From: Acidobacteriota bacterium
GTDB lineage: Bacteria; Acidobacteriota; Blastocatellia; Pyrinomonadales; Pyrinomonadaceae
Assembly: GCA_003223935.1 (NCBI GenBank)
Contig: QHXQ01000030.1
Coordinates: 26,410-90,409 of the forward strand
Direction of reading: 5' to 3'
Length of the DNA stretch: 64,000 nucleotides
Part shown: positions 28,456 to 37,050 of the stretch, piece by piece
Numbering within the stretch: position 1 is the first letter of the stretch
How the letters are laid out: the number at the start of each line of letters is the position of its first letter
The notes under the pieces: model-generated
What the model was told of the DNA's origin: nothing
Databases searched by the model: none
Seen by the model: the letters and a program-made list of their open reading frames with translations, nothing else
Program-made: the position numbers and the translations under genes

Positions 28456-29382
28456 CTATAAGCCTTTGACCCAGAGATCGGCTGCGACGGGCCGCAGGCC
28501 GCGGCGCTTGAGGAATGCGCGGTGCTGCGCTGGCGTGGGTGTCTTTAGTCGCAGGTAGAGCAGGGTCGCGCCAGCGCGCCGCAGTGTCCCTTCCGCCACC
28601 TCGAACAGGCGGCGGCCGACCTGTTGCCCAAAAGCTTCGGGCGCGACCACGAACCGCGTGATCTCGGCGACCTCTGCCCCCGGCAGACGAGCGACGAGCA
28701 CGCCCTGTCGCTCAACTACGAACACGCGGTGACTGCGGCTGCGCATCTCTTTTCTGATCTCCGGCCCCGTGAGTGGCGTGAGCCAATCCACGTCTTTGGC
28801 CTTTGCTGAGCGCACGCGCACACGATCAACGCGCGCGCACGTCTCCCGCCATTCGCCCGCCAGCAGCGCATAGACGGCGCTATCGTGGAAGCGCCCGTCA
28901 ATCAACTCGAACGAGCGTGCCGTCCCCTCATATCGAGAACCCAAGCTCTCGATCCCGATCCGGCTCAACAGATTGTCGGCGGCGGCGCGCAGCACCATCC
29001 GTTCGAGCGTGAGTTCCTCGAAGGCGTAGCTGACGATGGCTTGGCAGGCGCGCGTGCCGAGGAGGCGGCAGCGCGCGGGCGGGATCAGCCAGCACTCCAT
29101 TGAGGCCGACAGATTGGCGACGTTGATCTCGTCGAGGGCGACCAAGCCGACCGGCTCTGCGCCGAGCCAGATGCCGCAGCCGAAGGCCGTATCCTGCGCG
29201 TCCTGCTCACGATACCAATTGACGTAGCGGCGAAACTTCTCGTAGGTCGTCAACTGCGTCAGCGCCGGCAGCCACCGGGCTAACTCTTCGCGGTGCGGTT
29301 CAAACACCTTGAATAGAGGCTCTGCATGGCGCGTCTCAAGTTTTTGCAGATAAGCGCCGTCGCCCAGATCGAGCAGAAACAT
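28456..29382 (-). CDS. Tandem GNAT-family acetyltransferase
   Basis: 308 residues with two GNAT folds. The first (residues 1-175) is RimJ/RimL-like: YLQKLETRHAEPLFKVFEPHREELARW, then VGLVALDEINVANLSASMECWL and GTRACQAIVSYAFEEL. The second (about 190-305) has the acetyl-CoA region ITRFVVAPEAFGQQVGRRLFE. ATG 29382 follows GAGG by about 7 bp; the frame is open to 29502 but without family-like sequence. It lies between the two precursor-like genes on the same strand, so it probably modifies the peptide (N-terminal or lysine acetylation) or gives self-protection. That role is inferred. Confidence 0.82.
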   Translation of the reverse strand: MFLLDLGDGAYLQKLETRHAEPLFKVFEPHREELARWLPALTQLTTYEKFRRYVNWYREQDAQDTAFGCGIWLGAEPVGLVALDEINVANLSASMECWLIPPARCRLLGTRACQAIVSYAFEELTLERMVLRAAADNLLSRIGIESLGSRYEGTARSFELIDGRFHDSAVYALLAGEWRETCARVDRVRVRSAKAKDVDWLTPLTGPEIRKEMRSRSHRVFVVERQGVLVARLPGAEVAEITRFVVAPEAFGQQVGRRLFEVAEGTLRRAGATLLYLRLKTPTPAQHRAFLKRRGLRPVAADLWVKGL

Positions 29383-29573
29383 GTGGGAACCTCGGTCAGG
29401 ACCGGGAGGCTGGCGGCGGCGGCGAGCATTTTGCTCGGGCCGGAGTTCTGAGAGGTGGGCCGCTTGCCCGTAAGCATCCGACCGGCCCTGACCAACGAAC
29501 ACCGGGGGCCGTGACTCTTCAACGCTAGAGCCGAGAAACCACTGCCCACACGAGCTTGATTAGCGTGTGCCGC

Positions 29574-29816
29574 CTATTGCGTTTCCGAGCTGGCCGCTTG
29601 GGCGGAGTTCTTCTTATCAGGAGGAATGGCCCCCAGACCTTTATCACCGCCTTTCAGCTTTAGCTGCCGCGCCTGAGCGTCAAGGGTTTCGGCTTGCTGA
29701 CCACCTTTGACTTTTTTCGCCTCACTGGCGGAGAGTTCCTTCTTCGCGTTCAACTTGCCGACCTTCACTCGCCCCTTGGATTTGTCTGCGCCAGCTTTCT
29801 TACCTTTGTTTGCCAT
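29574..29816 (-). CDS. Putative RiPP precursor peptide B with double-glycine leader
   Basis: 80-residue lysine-rich peptide. KELSASEAKKVKGG (residues 26-39) fits the double-glycine leader consensus exactly: L at -12, S at -11, E at -8, V at -4, then Gly-Gly. The 41-residue tail begins QQAETLDAQARQLKLKGGDK and continues with GLGAIPPDKK. It shares the KVKGG, TLDAxAxxLK and KGL blocks with precursor A but differs elsewhere, like paralogous precursors of one pathway. ATG 29816 has AAGGAG about 12 bp upstream. It is the first gene of a minus-strand group B - GNAT - A. No C39 peptidase-transporter is in the window. Confidence 0.75.
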   Translation of the reverse strand: MANKGKKAGADKSKGRVKVGKLNAKKELSASEAKKVKGGQQAETLDAQARQLKLKGGDKGLGAIPPDKKNSAQAASSETQ

Positions 29817-29973
29817 TGCTTTGTCGTGCTCCTTACTTGAGATCAGATGCCGCTGATAAGCACGGCGGATTTGGGCTACGCGGTCATTGCAAATACGAGC
29901 GAGGTGGCGGGAAAGATTGCGCCCGCTCCGGCTCTTCTACGCTGGCTGCGCGGATTAGTCAATGGCTGAGTTG

Positions 29974-30732
29974 TTAACTCTTCCGCGGATCGATCCGCTC
30001 GTTCAGCCACTTGGTTGCGTCGTTGAGCGGGCCAATGCGATGCTCCCCGCCTTTCCAGACGCGGATCATCGAGATGATCAGGAAGACGAAACCGGCGAGG
30101 CGCACAAGGCCGCCGCCCGTCCAACTGCTGGTGAAGAAACCGATGAAGGTGAAGAGATAACTGAGCGCGAGAATCGCCGCTTGCAGTGCTAACCCCTGCG
30201 CCGCATGAAAGCGCACGCGCACTTCACGACGCGGCACCATCAACAACTCGATGAGCGCAGCCACGATGCCGATGTAGAACGGCGCATAAGGCAATACGGT
30301 CGCCCACTTCTCTTTAATGTTCAGCCCGGCGATGGTGCGCTCTGGCGACGTTCCCGCCGCGCTCACGCCCGCAGGCGGCGGCGCATAGGGTTGTTGATAC
30401 GGCGGCTGTTGGTACTGCGGTTGTTGATATGGCACGGGCGGTTGCTGATATGTCGGCGGAATGAAGATGGATGGATAGGATGGCGAGAATTTTTCGTCCA
30501 TGCGCTGCGTCGGCGCTTCCGATTGCGGCGCGCGCGGCGGGTCGTTCGACGTAGACTGCGGGTTCGGCGCGGGCTGTGGCGACTCAGGCATAAGTTGCGT
30601 CGTTGCGCCGCTCACATCGTCGGTCGAGCGTGGTTGTTCGACGCCGCGTGTCGCGCCCCACATCTCGTCCGTCTGCCGCGCAAAATCCGGGTCGAGCGGG
30701 TCTGTATCGTACTTGCTGCGTTTCTCTGCCAT
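29974..30732 (-). CDS. Membrane protein with proline/glutamine-rich N-terminus, Tic20/DUF4870-like
   Basis: 252 residues. The first 140 are disordered and cytoplasmic in style, ending in a Y-Q-Q-P repeat (YQQPQYQQPPYQQPYAPPP). The last 110 hold three to four membrane segments (ATVLPYAPFYIGIVAALIEL, LALQAAILALSYLFTFIGFF, LAGFVFLIISMIRVW). The pattern RFHAAQGLALQ is typical of DUF4870/Tic20-like proteins. Function unknown. It begins 46 bp after the JAMM-type gene on the same strand. Confidence 0.78.
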   Translation of the reverse strand: MAEKRSKYDTDPLDPDFARQTDEMWGATRGVEQPRSTDDVSGATTQLMPESPQPAPNPQSTSNDPPRAPQSEAPTQRMDEKFSPSYPSIFIPPTYQQPPVPYQQPQYQQPPYQQPYAPPPAGVSAAGTSPERTIAGLNIKEKWATVLPYAPFYIGIVAALIELLMVPRREVRVRFHAAQGLALQAAILALSYLFTFIGFFTSSWTGGGLVRLAGFVFLIISMIRVWKGGEHRIGPLNDATKWLNERIDPRKS

Positions 30733-30778
30733 GACAGATATTTTTACGAATCACACGTGCGTCGGGTTCACAGCAATC

Positions 30779-31159
30779 TTACTCTTCGACGACACGGTAT
30801 TCCACCCGCGCCCAACGCTTCTCATTCTCGAAGAGGCGAAACGCGTGCAGGCGCGCAGGCTCCGCGCCCAAGCCCAAGATGAAATAGATCGCTGCCGGAT
30901 AAAAAGCCAAACGCACATCCGTCTCAGACGGCTCAGGCTCTGCGGCGCGCGGGTGCGAATGATAGATCGCAAGCAGTTGCTCGCCCCGCTCGCGCATGCG
31001 TCGCTGCGCCGCGAACAACTCCGCAGGCGCGCCTTCGTAAGCCGTCAAAGGATCGGGCGCGACGTTTTGCAACCGATAGATCGTCTCGGCCAGATCATTC
31101 CCTCCGCCGATAAGACCGCAACACTCCGCCGGTTGCACCGCACGCGCGTGCGCCAACAT
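30779..31159 (-). CDS. JAMM/MPN-type metalloprotease-like protein
   Basis: Mov34/MPN/PAD-1-type isopeptidase or peptidase, 126 residues from ATG 31159. The JAMM residues are visible: glutamate in AECCGLIGG, then HSHPRAAEPEPSETD with two histidines, the serine and the aspartate. Bacterial relatives often cleave sulfur-carrier proteins or process peptide tails. Odd start: upstream of the ATG the frame stays open to the aspS stop, and its last codons read F-I-I-T-L-R-R-A-H-V-E-E, which is itself typical JAB sequence. No ATG, GTG or TTG lies there, so a rare start (such as ATC) or loss of the original start codon is possible. Confidence 0.82.
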   Translation of the reverse strand: MLAHARAVQPAECCGLIGGGNDLAETIYRLQNVAPDPLTAYEGAPAELFAAQRRMRERGEQLLAIYHSHPRAAEPEPSETDVRLAFYPAAIYFILGLGAEPARLHAFRLFENEKRWARVEYRVVEE

Positions 31160-31249
31160 CTCCTCAACGTGTGCGCGCCGGAGCGTGATGATAAACCACC
31201 GCCTTTCGTCGCGTTCAGCTTGTTCTTTGAGGTTGATTGTATCGCGCGC

Positions 31250-33064
31250 TCATTCTTCTTCCACGATGCGTATGTGCAACTCGTTAAGCTGCTGGCCGTC
31301 AATCGTGCCGGGCGCGTCAATCATCAAGTCTGCGGCTGAGGCGGTCTTCGGGAACGCCATTACGTCGCGTATGTTGTCGGTCTGCGCGAGCGCCATCAAC
31401 GTGCGTTCGATGCCTGATGCGATGCCGCCGTGCGGCGGCGTGCCGAACTCCAACGCATCGAGGAAGAAGCCGAAGCGCGCGCGCGCCGTCTCTTCGGTCA
31501 TGCCGAGCGATTGGAAGACGAGCCGTTGCACGTCGCGCCGGTGAATACGAATTGAGCCGCCCGCGACCTCGATGCCGTTAATTACCGTGTCATAAGCCTT
31601 CGCGCGAATCTGGCCGAGCAGATGCGTCTCGTTATTTGTCATCGCACGCTCAAGGAGCGACAGGTCTTCATCGAGCGGCGAAGTGAACGGATGATGCTTC
31701 GCATAGTAACGCCCGTCCTCCTCGTGATACTCGTACATCGGAAACTCTGTGACCCACAGCGGCTTGAACACACTTGCCGGGATCAACTTCTCGCGCCGCG
31801 CCACTTCATTGCGCAACGCGCCGAGACTCGCCGCAACCGTGTCCGCATTGCCCGCGATGATGAGCACCGCATCGCCTTGCTCCGCGCCCGCCGTCTCTGC
31901 GATGCGCTTGACGCCTTCATCGCCCAACGCCTTCAACAGAGACGAAGACAACTCATCGCCCAACTTGATCCACGCGAGCGCGCCCGCGCCATAACGTTTG
32001 ACGATCTCTTGTAACTCGTCCAACTGTTTGCGCGACCACTTCGCGCCGCCTTTGACGACGAGGCCCTTCACCTCGCCGCCCGCTTCAAGCGCCGACACGA
32101 ACGGCACAAACGTCGTCCCTTGAAGCGCGGGCGCGAGGTCTTGCAACTCCATCTCGAAGCGCAAGTCGGGCTTGTCGCTGCCGTAGCGCCGCAACGCTTC
32201 GGCGTAAGACAGACGCGGGAACGGCACAGTCAACTCTACATCAAGCGCATCGCGGAAGACGTGCGCGAACAACCCCTCGACCAGCGCATAGACCTGTTCG
32301 AGCGATGGGAAACTCATCTCAACGTCAAGCTGCGTAAACTCCGGTTGCCTATCCGCGCGCAGGTCTTCATCGCGGAAGCAGCGCGCGATCTGGTAATAGC
32401 GATCAAGCCCCGCGATCATGCACAACTGTTTGAAGAGTTGCGGCGACTGCGGCAGCGCGTAGAACTTGCCGTGATGAAGGCGCGACGGCACGACATAATC
32501 GCGCGCGCCCTCCGGCGTTGACTTGATCAAGATCGGCGTCTCGATCTCCGTGAATCCTTGCTCGTCCAAGAAGCGTCGCTCCGCCGCCACGACCTTCGCG
32601 CGCAGACGCAAGTTTGCCTGCAACTGCGGGCGGCGCAGATCGAGATAACGATACTTGAGCCGCACGTCTTCGCTCGCCATCGCATCTGACGATGCGACCT
32701 CAAGCTGAAACGGCAGCGTCCGTGCCGTGTTCAAGAGCAACAACTCGCGCGCCTGCACCTCGACTTCGCCCGTCGCCAGCTTCGGATTGCGCTGCCCTTC
32801 AGCACGCGCCACCACCTCGCCCGTCACCGCGATCACATACTCGCCGCGCACCTCCTTCGCTTTCGCGTGCGCATTTCGCGCGGTCTCTTCATTAAAGACC
32901 ACCTGCGTCAAGCCATCGCGGTCGCGCAAGTCAAAGAACGTCAACGGCCCGAAGTCGCGCCGCCGCGCCACCCAACCCATCAACGTCACCGTCTGCCCCA
33001 CGTGCTCCGCGCGCAACTCCCCGCATGAATATGTGCGCCGTAAATCTCCCAAGTTATCGAGCAT
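31250..33064 (-). CDS. aspS: Aspartate--tRNA ligase
   Basis: Class II aminoacyl-tRNA synthetase, 604 residues, full length. The OB-fold anticodon domain comes first (VGWVARRRDFGPLTFFDLRD). Motif 2 FRDEDLRADRQPEFTQLD and motif 3 GGIASGIERTLMALAQTDN are intact, with a bacterial GAD insert between. Bacteria without AsnRS often use a non-discriminating form; this cannot be judged here. It starts 10 bp after the hisS stop on the same strand, an operon arrangement also known in Bacillus. Confidence 0.97.
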   Translation of the reverse strand: MLDNLGDLRRTYSCGELRAEHVGQTVTLMGWVARRRDFGPLTFFDLRDRDGLTQVVFNEETARNAHAKAKEVRGEYVIAVTGEVVARAEGQRNPKLATGEVEVQARELLLLNTARTLPFQLEVASSDAMASEDVRLKYRYLDLRRPQLQANLRLRAKVVAAERRFLDEQGFTEIETPILIKSTPEGARDYVVPSRLHHGKFYALPQSPQLFKQLCMIAGLDRYYQIARCFRDEDLRADRQPEFTQLDVEMSFPSLEQVYALVEGLFAHVFRDALDVELTVPFPRLSYAEALRRYGSDKPDLRFEMELQDLAPALQGTTFVPFVSALEAGGEVKGLVVKGGAKWSRKQLDELQEIVKRYGAGALAWIKLGDELSSSLLKALGDEGVKRIAETAGAEQGDAVLIIAGNADTVAASLGALRNEVARREKLIPASVFKPLWVTEFPMYEYHEEDGRYYAKHHPFTSPLDEDLSLLERAMTNNETHLLGQIRAKAYDTVINGIEVAGGSIRIHRRDVQRLVFQSLGMTEETARARFGFFLDALEFGTPPHGGIASGIERTLMALAQTDNIRDVMAFPKTASAADLMIDAPGTIDGQQLNELHIRIVEEE

Positions 33065-33073
33065 GATTGTTAA

Positions 33074-34471
33074 TCAAATCTTCCGGTTCAATGATTCCTG
33101 CAATGTTGCTACGATAGTGGCGCGGCTCATCGTGCGCTGTTCGCCTGAGCGCATGTCCTTCAAGGCGACTTCGCCGCGCGCGCGTTCGTCGGGGCCAGCG
33201 ACTACGACGAAAGGCACGCCGAGCGCCGAAGCATACTTGAACTGCTTGCCGAGCTTGTCGGTTTGCGGATAGACATCAACACGCAAGCCTGCTGCGCGCA
33301 ATTCCCGCGCGAGCGCGAGCGCGTCAGCCGTCGCCTCTTCATCCCAGACTGTGACCATCACATCGGCAGGTGCGCTTGTAAGTTCCGCAGGAAACATCTC
33401 GCGCTCGGTCATCACAACGATGATACGCTCAAGCCCAAGCGAGAAGCCGCACGCAGGGATGTCGCGCCCTGAGAACATGCCGACGAGATTATCGTAGCGC
33501 CCGCCGCCGCCGAGCGAGCCAGCCAAGTCGGGCACGTTGATCTCCATGATCGCGCCGGTGTAGTAAGAGAGTCCGCGCGCGAGACTCGGATCGAGTTTGA
33601 TCCGCGCACCGACGCCGCTCGCTTCGGCGTACTGCAAAATCTGGCGCAACTCTTCGCAGCCGAGCGCGCCCGCATCGTGTGGGCCGATGAATTCGACGAG
33701 CCGCCCCAACATGTCCGCGTTGAAGGCCGCGCGTTCTGTGCCGGGCGCACCGACATCAACTAGATTCGCCGCACGCTCAATGCCCGCCACGCCCTCGAAG
33801 AAGCGTAGCAACTTAAACGCAGCCTCGCCCGCGATGCCACGCGCTTCTAATTCTTTCGCTACGCCTTCTGCGCCGATCTTGTCGAGTTTATCAAGCGCGA
33901 CGAGCGCGTCCGCTTGCTTATCGTGTGTGACGCCCGCTTGTGCGAGCACGCCGGAGAGGACTTGCCGGTGATTCAGACGGATCGTGAAATCGTTGAACCC
34001 TAATTTCACCAGCACATCACTGACCGCAGCGCACAACTCTGCTTCGACGATCATCGAGCGCGCGCCGCAGATGTCCACGTCGCATTGATAGAACTCGCGG
34101 AAGCGTCCGCGCGCTGGCCGGTCGGCGCGCCAGACGGGTTGAATCTGGTAGCGTTTGAAAAACTTCGGCAGCTTGTCGCCGTACTCCGCGACGACGCGCG
34201 CGAGCGGCACGGTCAGATCGTAGCGCAACGCGAGGTCGGCTTCGCCGGTCTTCTCGTGTTCGCCGCGCTTGAGGATTTTGAAGATGAGTTGATTGCCCTC
34301 TTCGCCGTATTTGCCAAGCAGCGTCTCGATGTTCTCGACCGCAGGCGTCTCCAACGGCTCGAAACCGTAACGCTCATACACTTCGCGCACGACGCCGATC
34401 ACATACTCGCGTCGCCGCACATCAGTCGGCAAAAAATCGCGCATCCCGCGCGCTGGTTGTGTCTTGGCCAT
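33074..34471 (-). CDS. hisS: Histidine--tRNA ligase
   Basis: Class II aminoacyl-tRNA synthetase, 465 residues. It begins GMRDFLPTDVRRREYV, has motif 2 (FKRYQIQPVWRADRPARGRF), the histidine A motif LDPSLARGLSYYTG with the family pattern, and motif 3 ACGFSLGLERIIVVM. The C-terminal anticodon-binding domain ends FVVVAGPDERARGEVALKDM. Its start is preceded by the GTGAGCA-type hairpin that separates it from the gamma-carbonic anhydrase gene. Confidence 0.97.
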   Translation of the reverse strand: MAKTQPARGMRDFLPTDVRRREYVIGVVREVYERYGFEPLETPAVENIETLLGKYGEEGNQLIFKILKRGEHEKTGEADLALRYDLTVPLARVVAEYGDKLPKFFKRYQIQPVWRADRPARGRFREFYQCDVDICGARSMIVEAELCAAVSDVLVKLGFNDFTIRLNHRQVLSGVLAQAGVTHDKQADALVALDKLDKIGAEGVAKELEARGIAGEAAFKLLRFFEGVAGIERAANLVDVGAPGTERAAFNADMLGRLVEFIGPHDAGALGCEELRQILQYAEASGVGARIKLDPSLARGLSYYTGAIMEINVPDLAGSLGGGGRYDNLVGMFSGRDIPACGFSLGLERIIVVMTEREMFPAELTSAPADVMVTVWDEEATADALALARELRAAGLRVDVYPQTDKLGKQFKYASALGVPFVVVAGPDERARGEVALKDMRSGEQRTMSRATIVATLQESLNRKI

Positions 34472-34474
34472 GAT

Positions 34475-34542
34475 AGTGAGCAGTGAGCAGTGAGCAGTAG
34501 AAGCAGCCGTTCATCTCGACTGCTTACTGCTTACTGCTCACT
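34475..34542. repeat. Inverted repeat of 7-bp units (GTGAGCA type)
   Basis: The left arm (34475-34500) is AGTGAGC repeated three times; the right arm (34519-34542) is TACTGCT-type units, largely complementary. The right arm overlaps the end of the gamma-carbonic anhydrase gene and supplies its last codons (S-E-Q-stop). Confidence 0.85.
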
Positions 34543-35043
34543 CTTGTATCGCTTCGTATATTCGATGTAGTTCTGCCAGTACTGATTGAGTCCGGCGACC
34601 TCTTCGTCGGTCAACGGCCGTTTGACCTTCGCGGGCACGCCCATGACGAGCGAGCGCGGCGGAATCTGTGTGCCGGGCGCGACGAGCGCGCCGGCCGCGA
34701 TGAGCGACTGCGCGCCGACGCGCACGTCGTCCATCACGATTGAACCCATGCCGACGAGACAACCGCGCTCGACGTGGCAGCCGTGCAGCGTGACGTTGTG
34801 GCCGACCGTTACTTCGTCTTCAAGTATGGTCGCGTGCGTGCCGTTGGTGACGTGTATGACCGTGCCGTCTTGGATGTTGGTGCGCGCGCCGATGCGTATG
34901 TAGTAGCAGTCGCCGCGCACAACTGCGCCGAACCAGACGGAAGACTCCGCGCCGATCTCTACGTCGCCGATGACGATGGCCGTGTCGGCAATATAAGCCG
35001 TCGGATGAATCTGCGGATGCTTGCCGCGAAAGGGTCGAATCAT
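34531..35043 (-). CDS. Gamma-carbonic-anhydrase-type hexapeptide-repeat protein
   Basis: Left-handed beta-helix protein, 170 residues, of the YrdA/CaiE/gamma-CA group. The hexapeptide repeat runs from residue 15 to about 140 (IVIGDVEIGAESSVWFG, VVRGDCYYIRIG). Metal-ligand histidines are in VIHVTNGTH and VGHNVTLHGC, the usual positions. The catalytic status of such proteins is often uncertain. The last residues S-E-Q come from an invading 7-bp repeat. The gene is first in a run with hisS, aspS and the JAMM-type gene. Confidence 0.9.
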   Translation of the reverse strand: MIRPFRGKHPQIHPTAYIADTAIVIGDVEIGAESSVWFGAVVRGDCYYIRIGARTNIQDGTVIHVTNGTHATILEDEVTVGHNVTLHGCHVERGCLVGMGSIVMDDVRVGAQSLIAAGALVAPGTQIPPRSLVMGVPAKVKRPLTDEEVAGLNQYWQNYIEYTKRYKSEQ

Positions 35044-35335
35044 TTGTGCGTTCCCACTGTCAACACCGCCTGAAAATTCAAGCGCGAGATGAAAGTGGAA
35101 AAGTTAGCACGAAAGCGGGCGAAAGGTAAAAGCGCGCACACGGCGGCGGACAGCGACAACGCCACAACTATCAATCTGCATCTATCGAGTTAAAGGTCAG
35201 ACGGAAACGATCACAGGCAGATCAACAACGGGACTGCAAGTTCCGAAGACTAACGCCATTCTAACGGTACATACCTCGCGCTCGGTTGTCTCCCCGAAAG
35301 CATTGATTGTGTCTCTTCGGCTGAAGGAGGAAGTT

Positions 35336-36922
35336 ATGTCTGACCGTGTTCGCCGGCAAAGATTCTGGCTCGTGGGCGGCGCGCTGCCGCTCTCAATCGT
35401 CGCGCTGTTGTGGGTCGCGCTGTCTCTACCCGTTTCGCTCGCGCCGCACGCCGCCGCACAGCAACCGGAAAAACCTGCGCCCGCAAAGAGTCCTGAAGCG
35501 CAACCCCGACAGGTGCAGATCAATCTCGACCGCGCCGTCGCAGTCCCCTTGCCAACGCTCAAACAAGACTTGCAAGCCGCGTCGTTTATGACGCCGGACG
35601 GCCGCGCTGGCTGGGCTTTGCGCATTCCCGGCGGCCGGCCCATTGCGACGCCTGCTTACGCAGACGGCATGATCTTTGTCGGCGGCGGTTACGGCTCGCA
35701 CGAGTTTTATGCCTTCGACGCGCAGACCGGCGCGCTTCGTTGGCAAGCGAAGACTTCGGACGACGGGCCGACGGCGGCTGTGGTTGAAGACGGCTACGTC
35801 GCATTCAACACGGAGAGTTGCACGGTGATCGTGGTTGAAGCGCACACGGGCAAACTCGTCTGGCAGGAGTGGCTCGGCGATCCTTTGATGAGTCAACCGG
35901 CGATTGCCAACGGGCGGCTCTACATGGCCTTTCCTGCGGGGCAGCGCAGTCAACAGCAGATGAATCAGGTTCAATCGGCCAACGTGCAGGCGGCCGTGCC
36001 GACACAACCGAGCGGACGCGGCACAGGTCATCGTCTGCTCTGTGCAGACCTGCGCACAGGCAAGCACATCTGGGAGCAGGAGATTACGGCCGATGTGATC
36101 TCCGCGCCCGTCATCTCCGGCGATAAAATTTATCTGACCTGCTTCGACGGCACATCGTTCGCGCTCAACGCCTCTGATGGTTCAATCATCTGGCGCAAAG
36201 AGAATGCGAGCACGAGCGCGCCCTTAGTCGCAGGCGATCAAGTCGTGATTACGCAGAAGGAGCAGAGCGGCAAAGACAACTTCGAGGGCTTGAAGCGCGT
36301 GGACGCAGAGCGCGGCGAAGAGCGCGACAAGAAGTTGATTGCCAGAGAACGCGCCGGTTATTTGGACGAGAACAAAGGCGGCGGCGTGGGCGTGACGGCT
36401 GAAGCGCAAGCTTCGTTGGATAGTTCGGTCGGTTTCGCCAACGCGCCTGCGTCCGCGCAACTCACGCAAGCCAACAAACACTTGGGCGTCAATACGGTCG
36501 CGGGCGGTTGGGCTTATCAAGGCTCGCGCGCCGCTTACAGGAACGGGCGCATGCTCAACGCGCAGGGTCGTTATCTCAACTCGATCAGCTTGACGGACGG
36601 CCGCTTTGCTTGGCGGGCGGAGATTACGGGGCGCAATCTCGCCGAACAAGCGCAGGTCTTCTCGCCGCCCGCGCTCGGCGCGGCGAATATGTATCTCGCC
36701 AGTCTGCTCGGTCATCTGATCGCAGTTAGTCAACAGGACGGTGCGACGCAGTTCATCTACGCCTTCAATCAGCCGATGGCTTTTCAACCCGCGCTCGCCG
36801 CCGGCAACATCTACGCGGGCACGGCCAACGGACTGCTCATCTGTCTGAAGACCGGCAACCCGGACGCAGACGGTTGGTACGCTTGGGGCGGCAACGCGCA
36901 ACACAACAAGAGTGAGAAGTAG
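35336..36922 (+). CDS. Exported PQQ-type beta-propeller protein
   Basis: 528 residues from ATG 35336, chosen because AAGGAGG lies about 6 bp upstream; an earlier TTG in frame lacks this. A signal or anchor segment covers residues 10-38 (WLVGGALPLSIVALLWVALS), followed by AAAQQPEKPAPA. The propeller blades show the repeat pattern FYAFDAQTGALRWQ, VIVVEAHTGKLVWQ, LLCADLRTGKHIWEQ, FALNASDGSIIWRK and SISLTDGRFAWRA. This is the BamB/PQQ-dehydrogenase-like fold without visible enzyme motifs. A charged insert rich in E, R and K occurs near residues 305-345. Probably a periplasmic scaffold; function unknown. Confidence 0.85.
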   Translation: MSDRVRRQRFWLVGGALPLSIVALLWVALSLPVSLAPHAAAQQPEKPAPAKSPEAQPRQVQINLDRAVAVPLPTLKQDLQAASFMTPDGRAGWALRIPGGRPIATPAYADGMIFVGGGYGSHEFYAFDAQTGALRWQAKTSDDGPTAAVVEDGYVAFNTESCTVIVVEAHTGKLVWQEWLGDPLMSQPAIANGRLYMAFPAGQRSQQQMNQVQSANVQAAVPTQPSGRGTGHRLLCADLRTGKHIWEQEITADVISAPVISGDKIYLTCFDGTSFALNASDGSIIWRKENASTSAPLVAGDQVVITQKEQSGKDNFEGLKRVDAERGEERDKKLIARERAGYLDENKGGGVGVTAEAQASLDSSVGFANAPASAQLTQANKHLGVNTVAGGWAYQGSRAAYRNGRMLNAQGRYLNSISLTDGRFAWRAEITGRNLAEQAQVFSPPALGAANMYLASLLGHLIAVSQQDGATQFIYAFNQPMAFQPALAAGNIYAGTANGLLICLKTGNPDADGWYAWGGNAQHNKSEK

Positions 36923-37050
36923 CCGCGGCCAGTCAATAAAAAAACTTTGGGCGAATCCGCCGGGCTGAGAGTATGATGCGCGCGACAATGCGGTTGACAA
37001 GGCGCAAGCGTTGCTGTCGTCGCTTCTAATCCTGCCGTAAGGAGGCCCAA

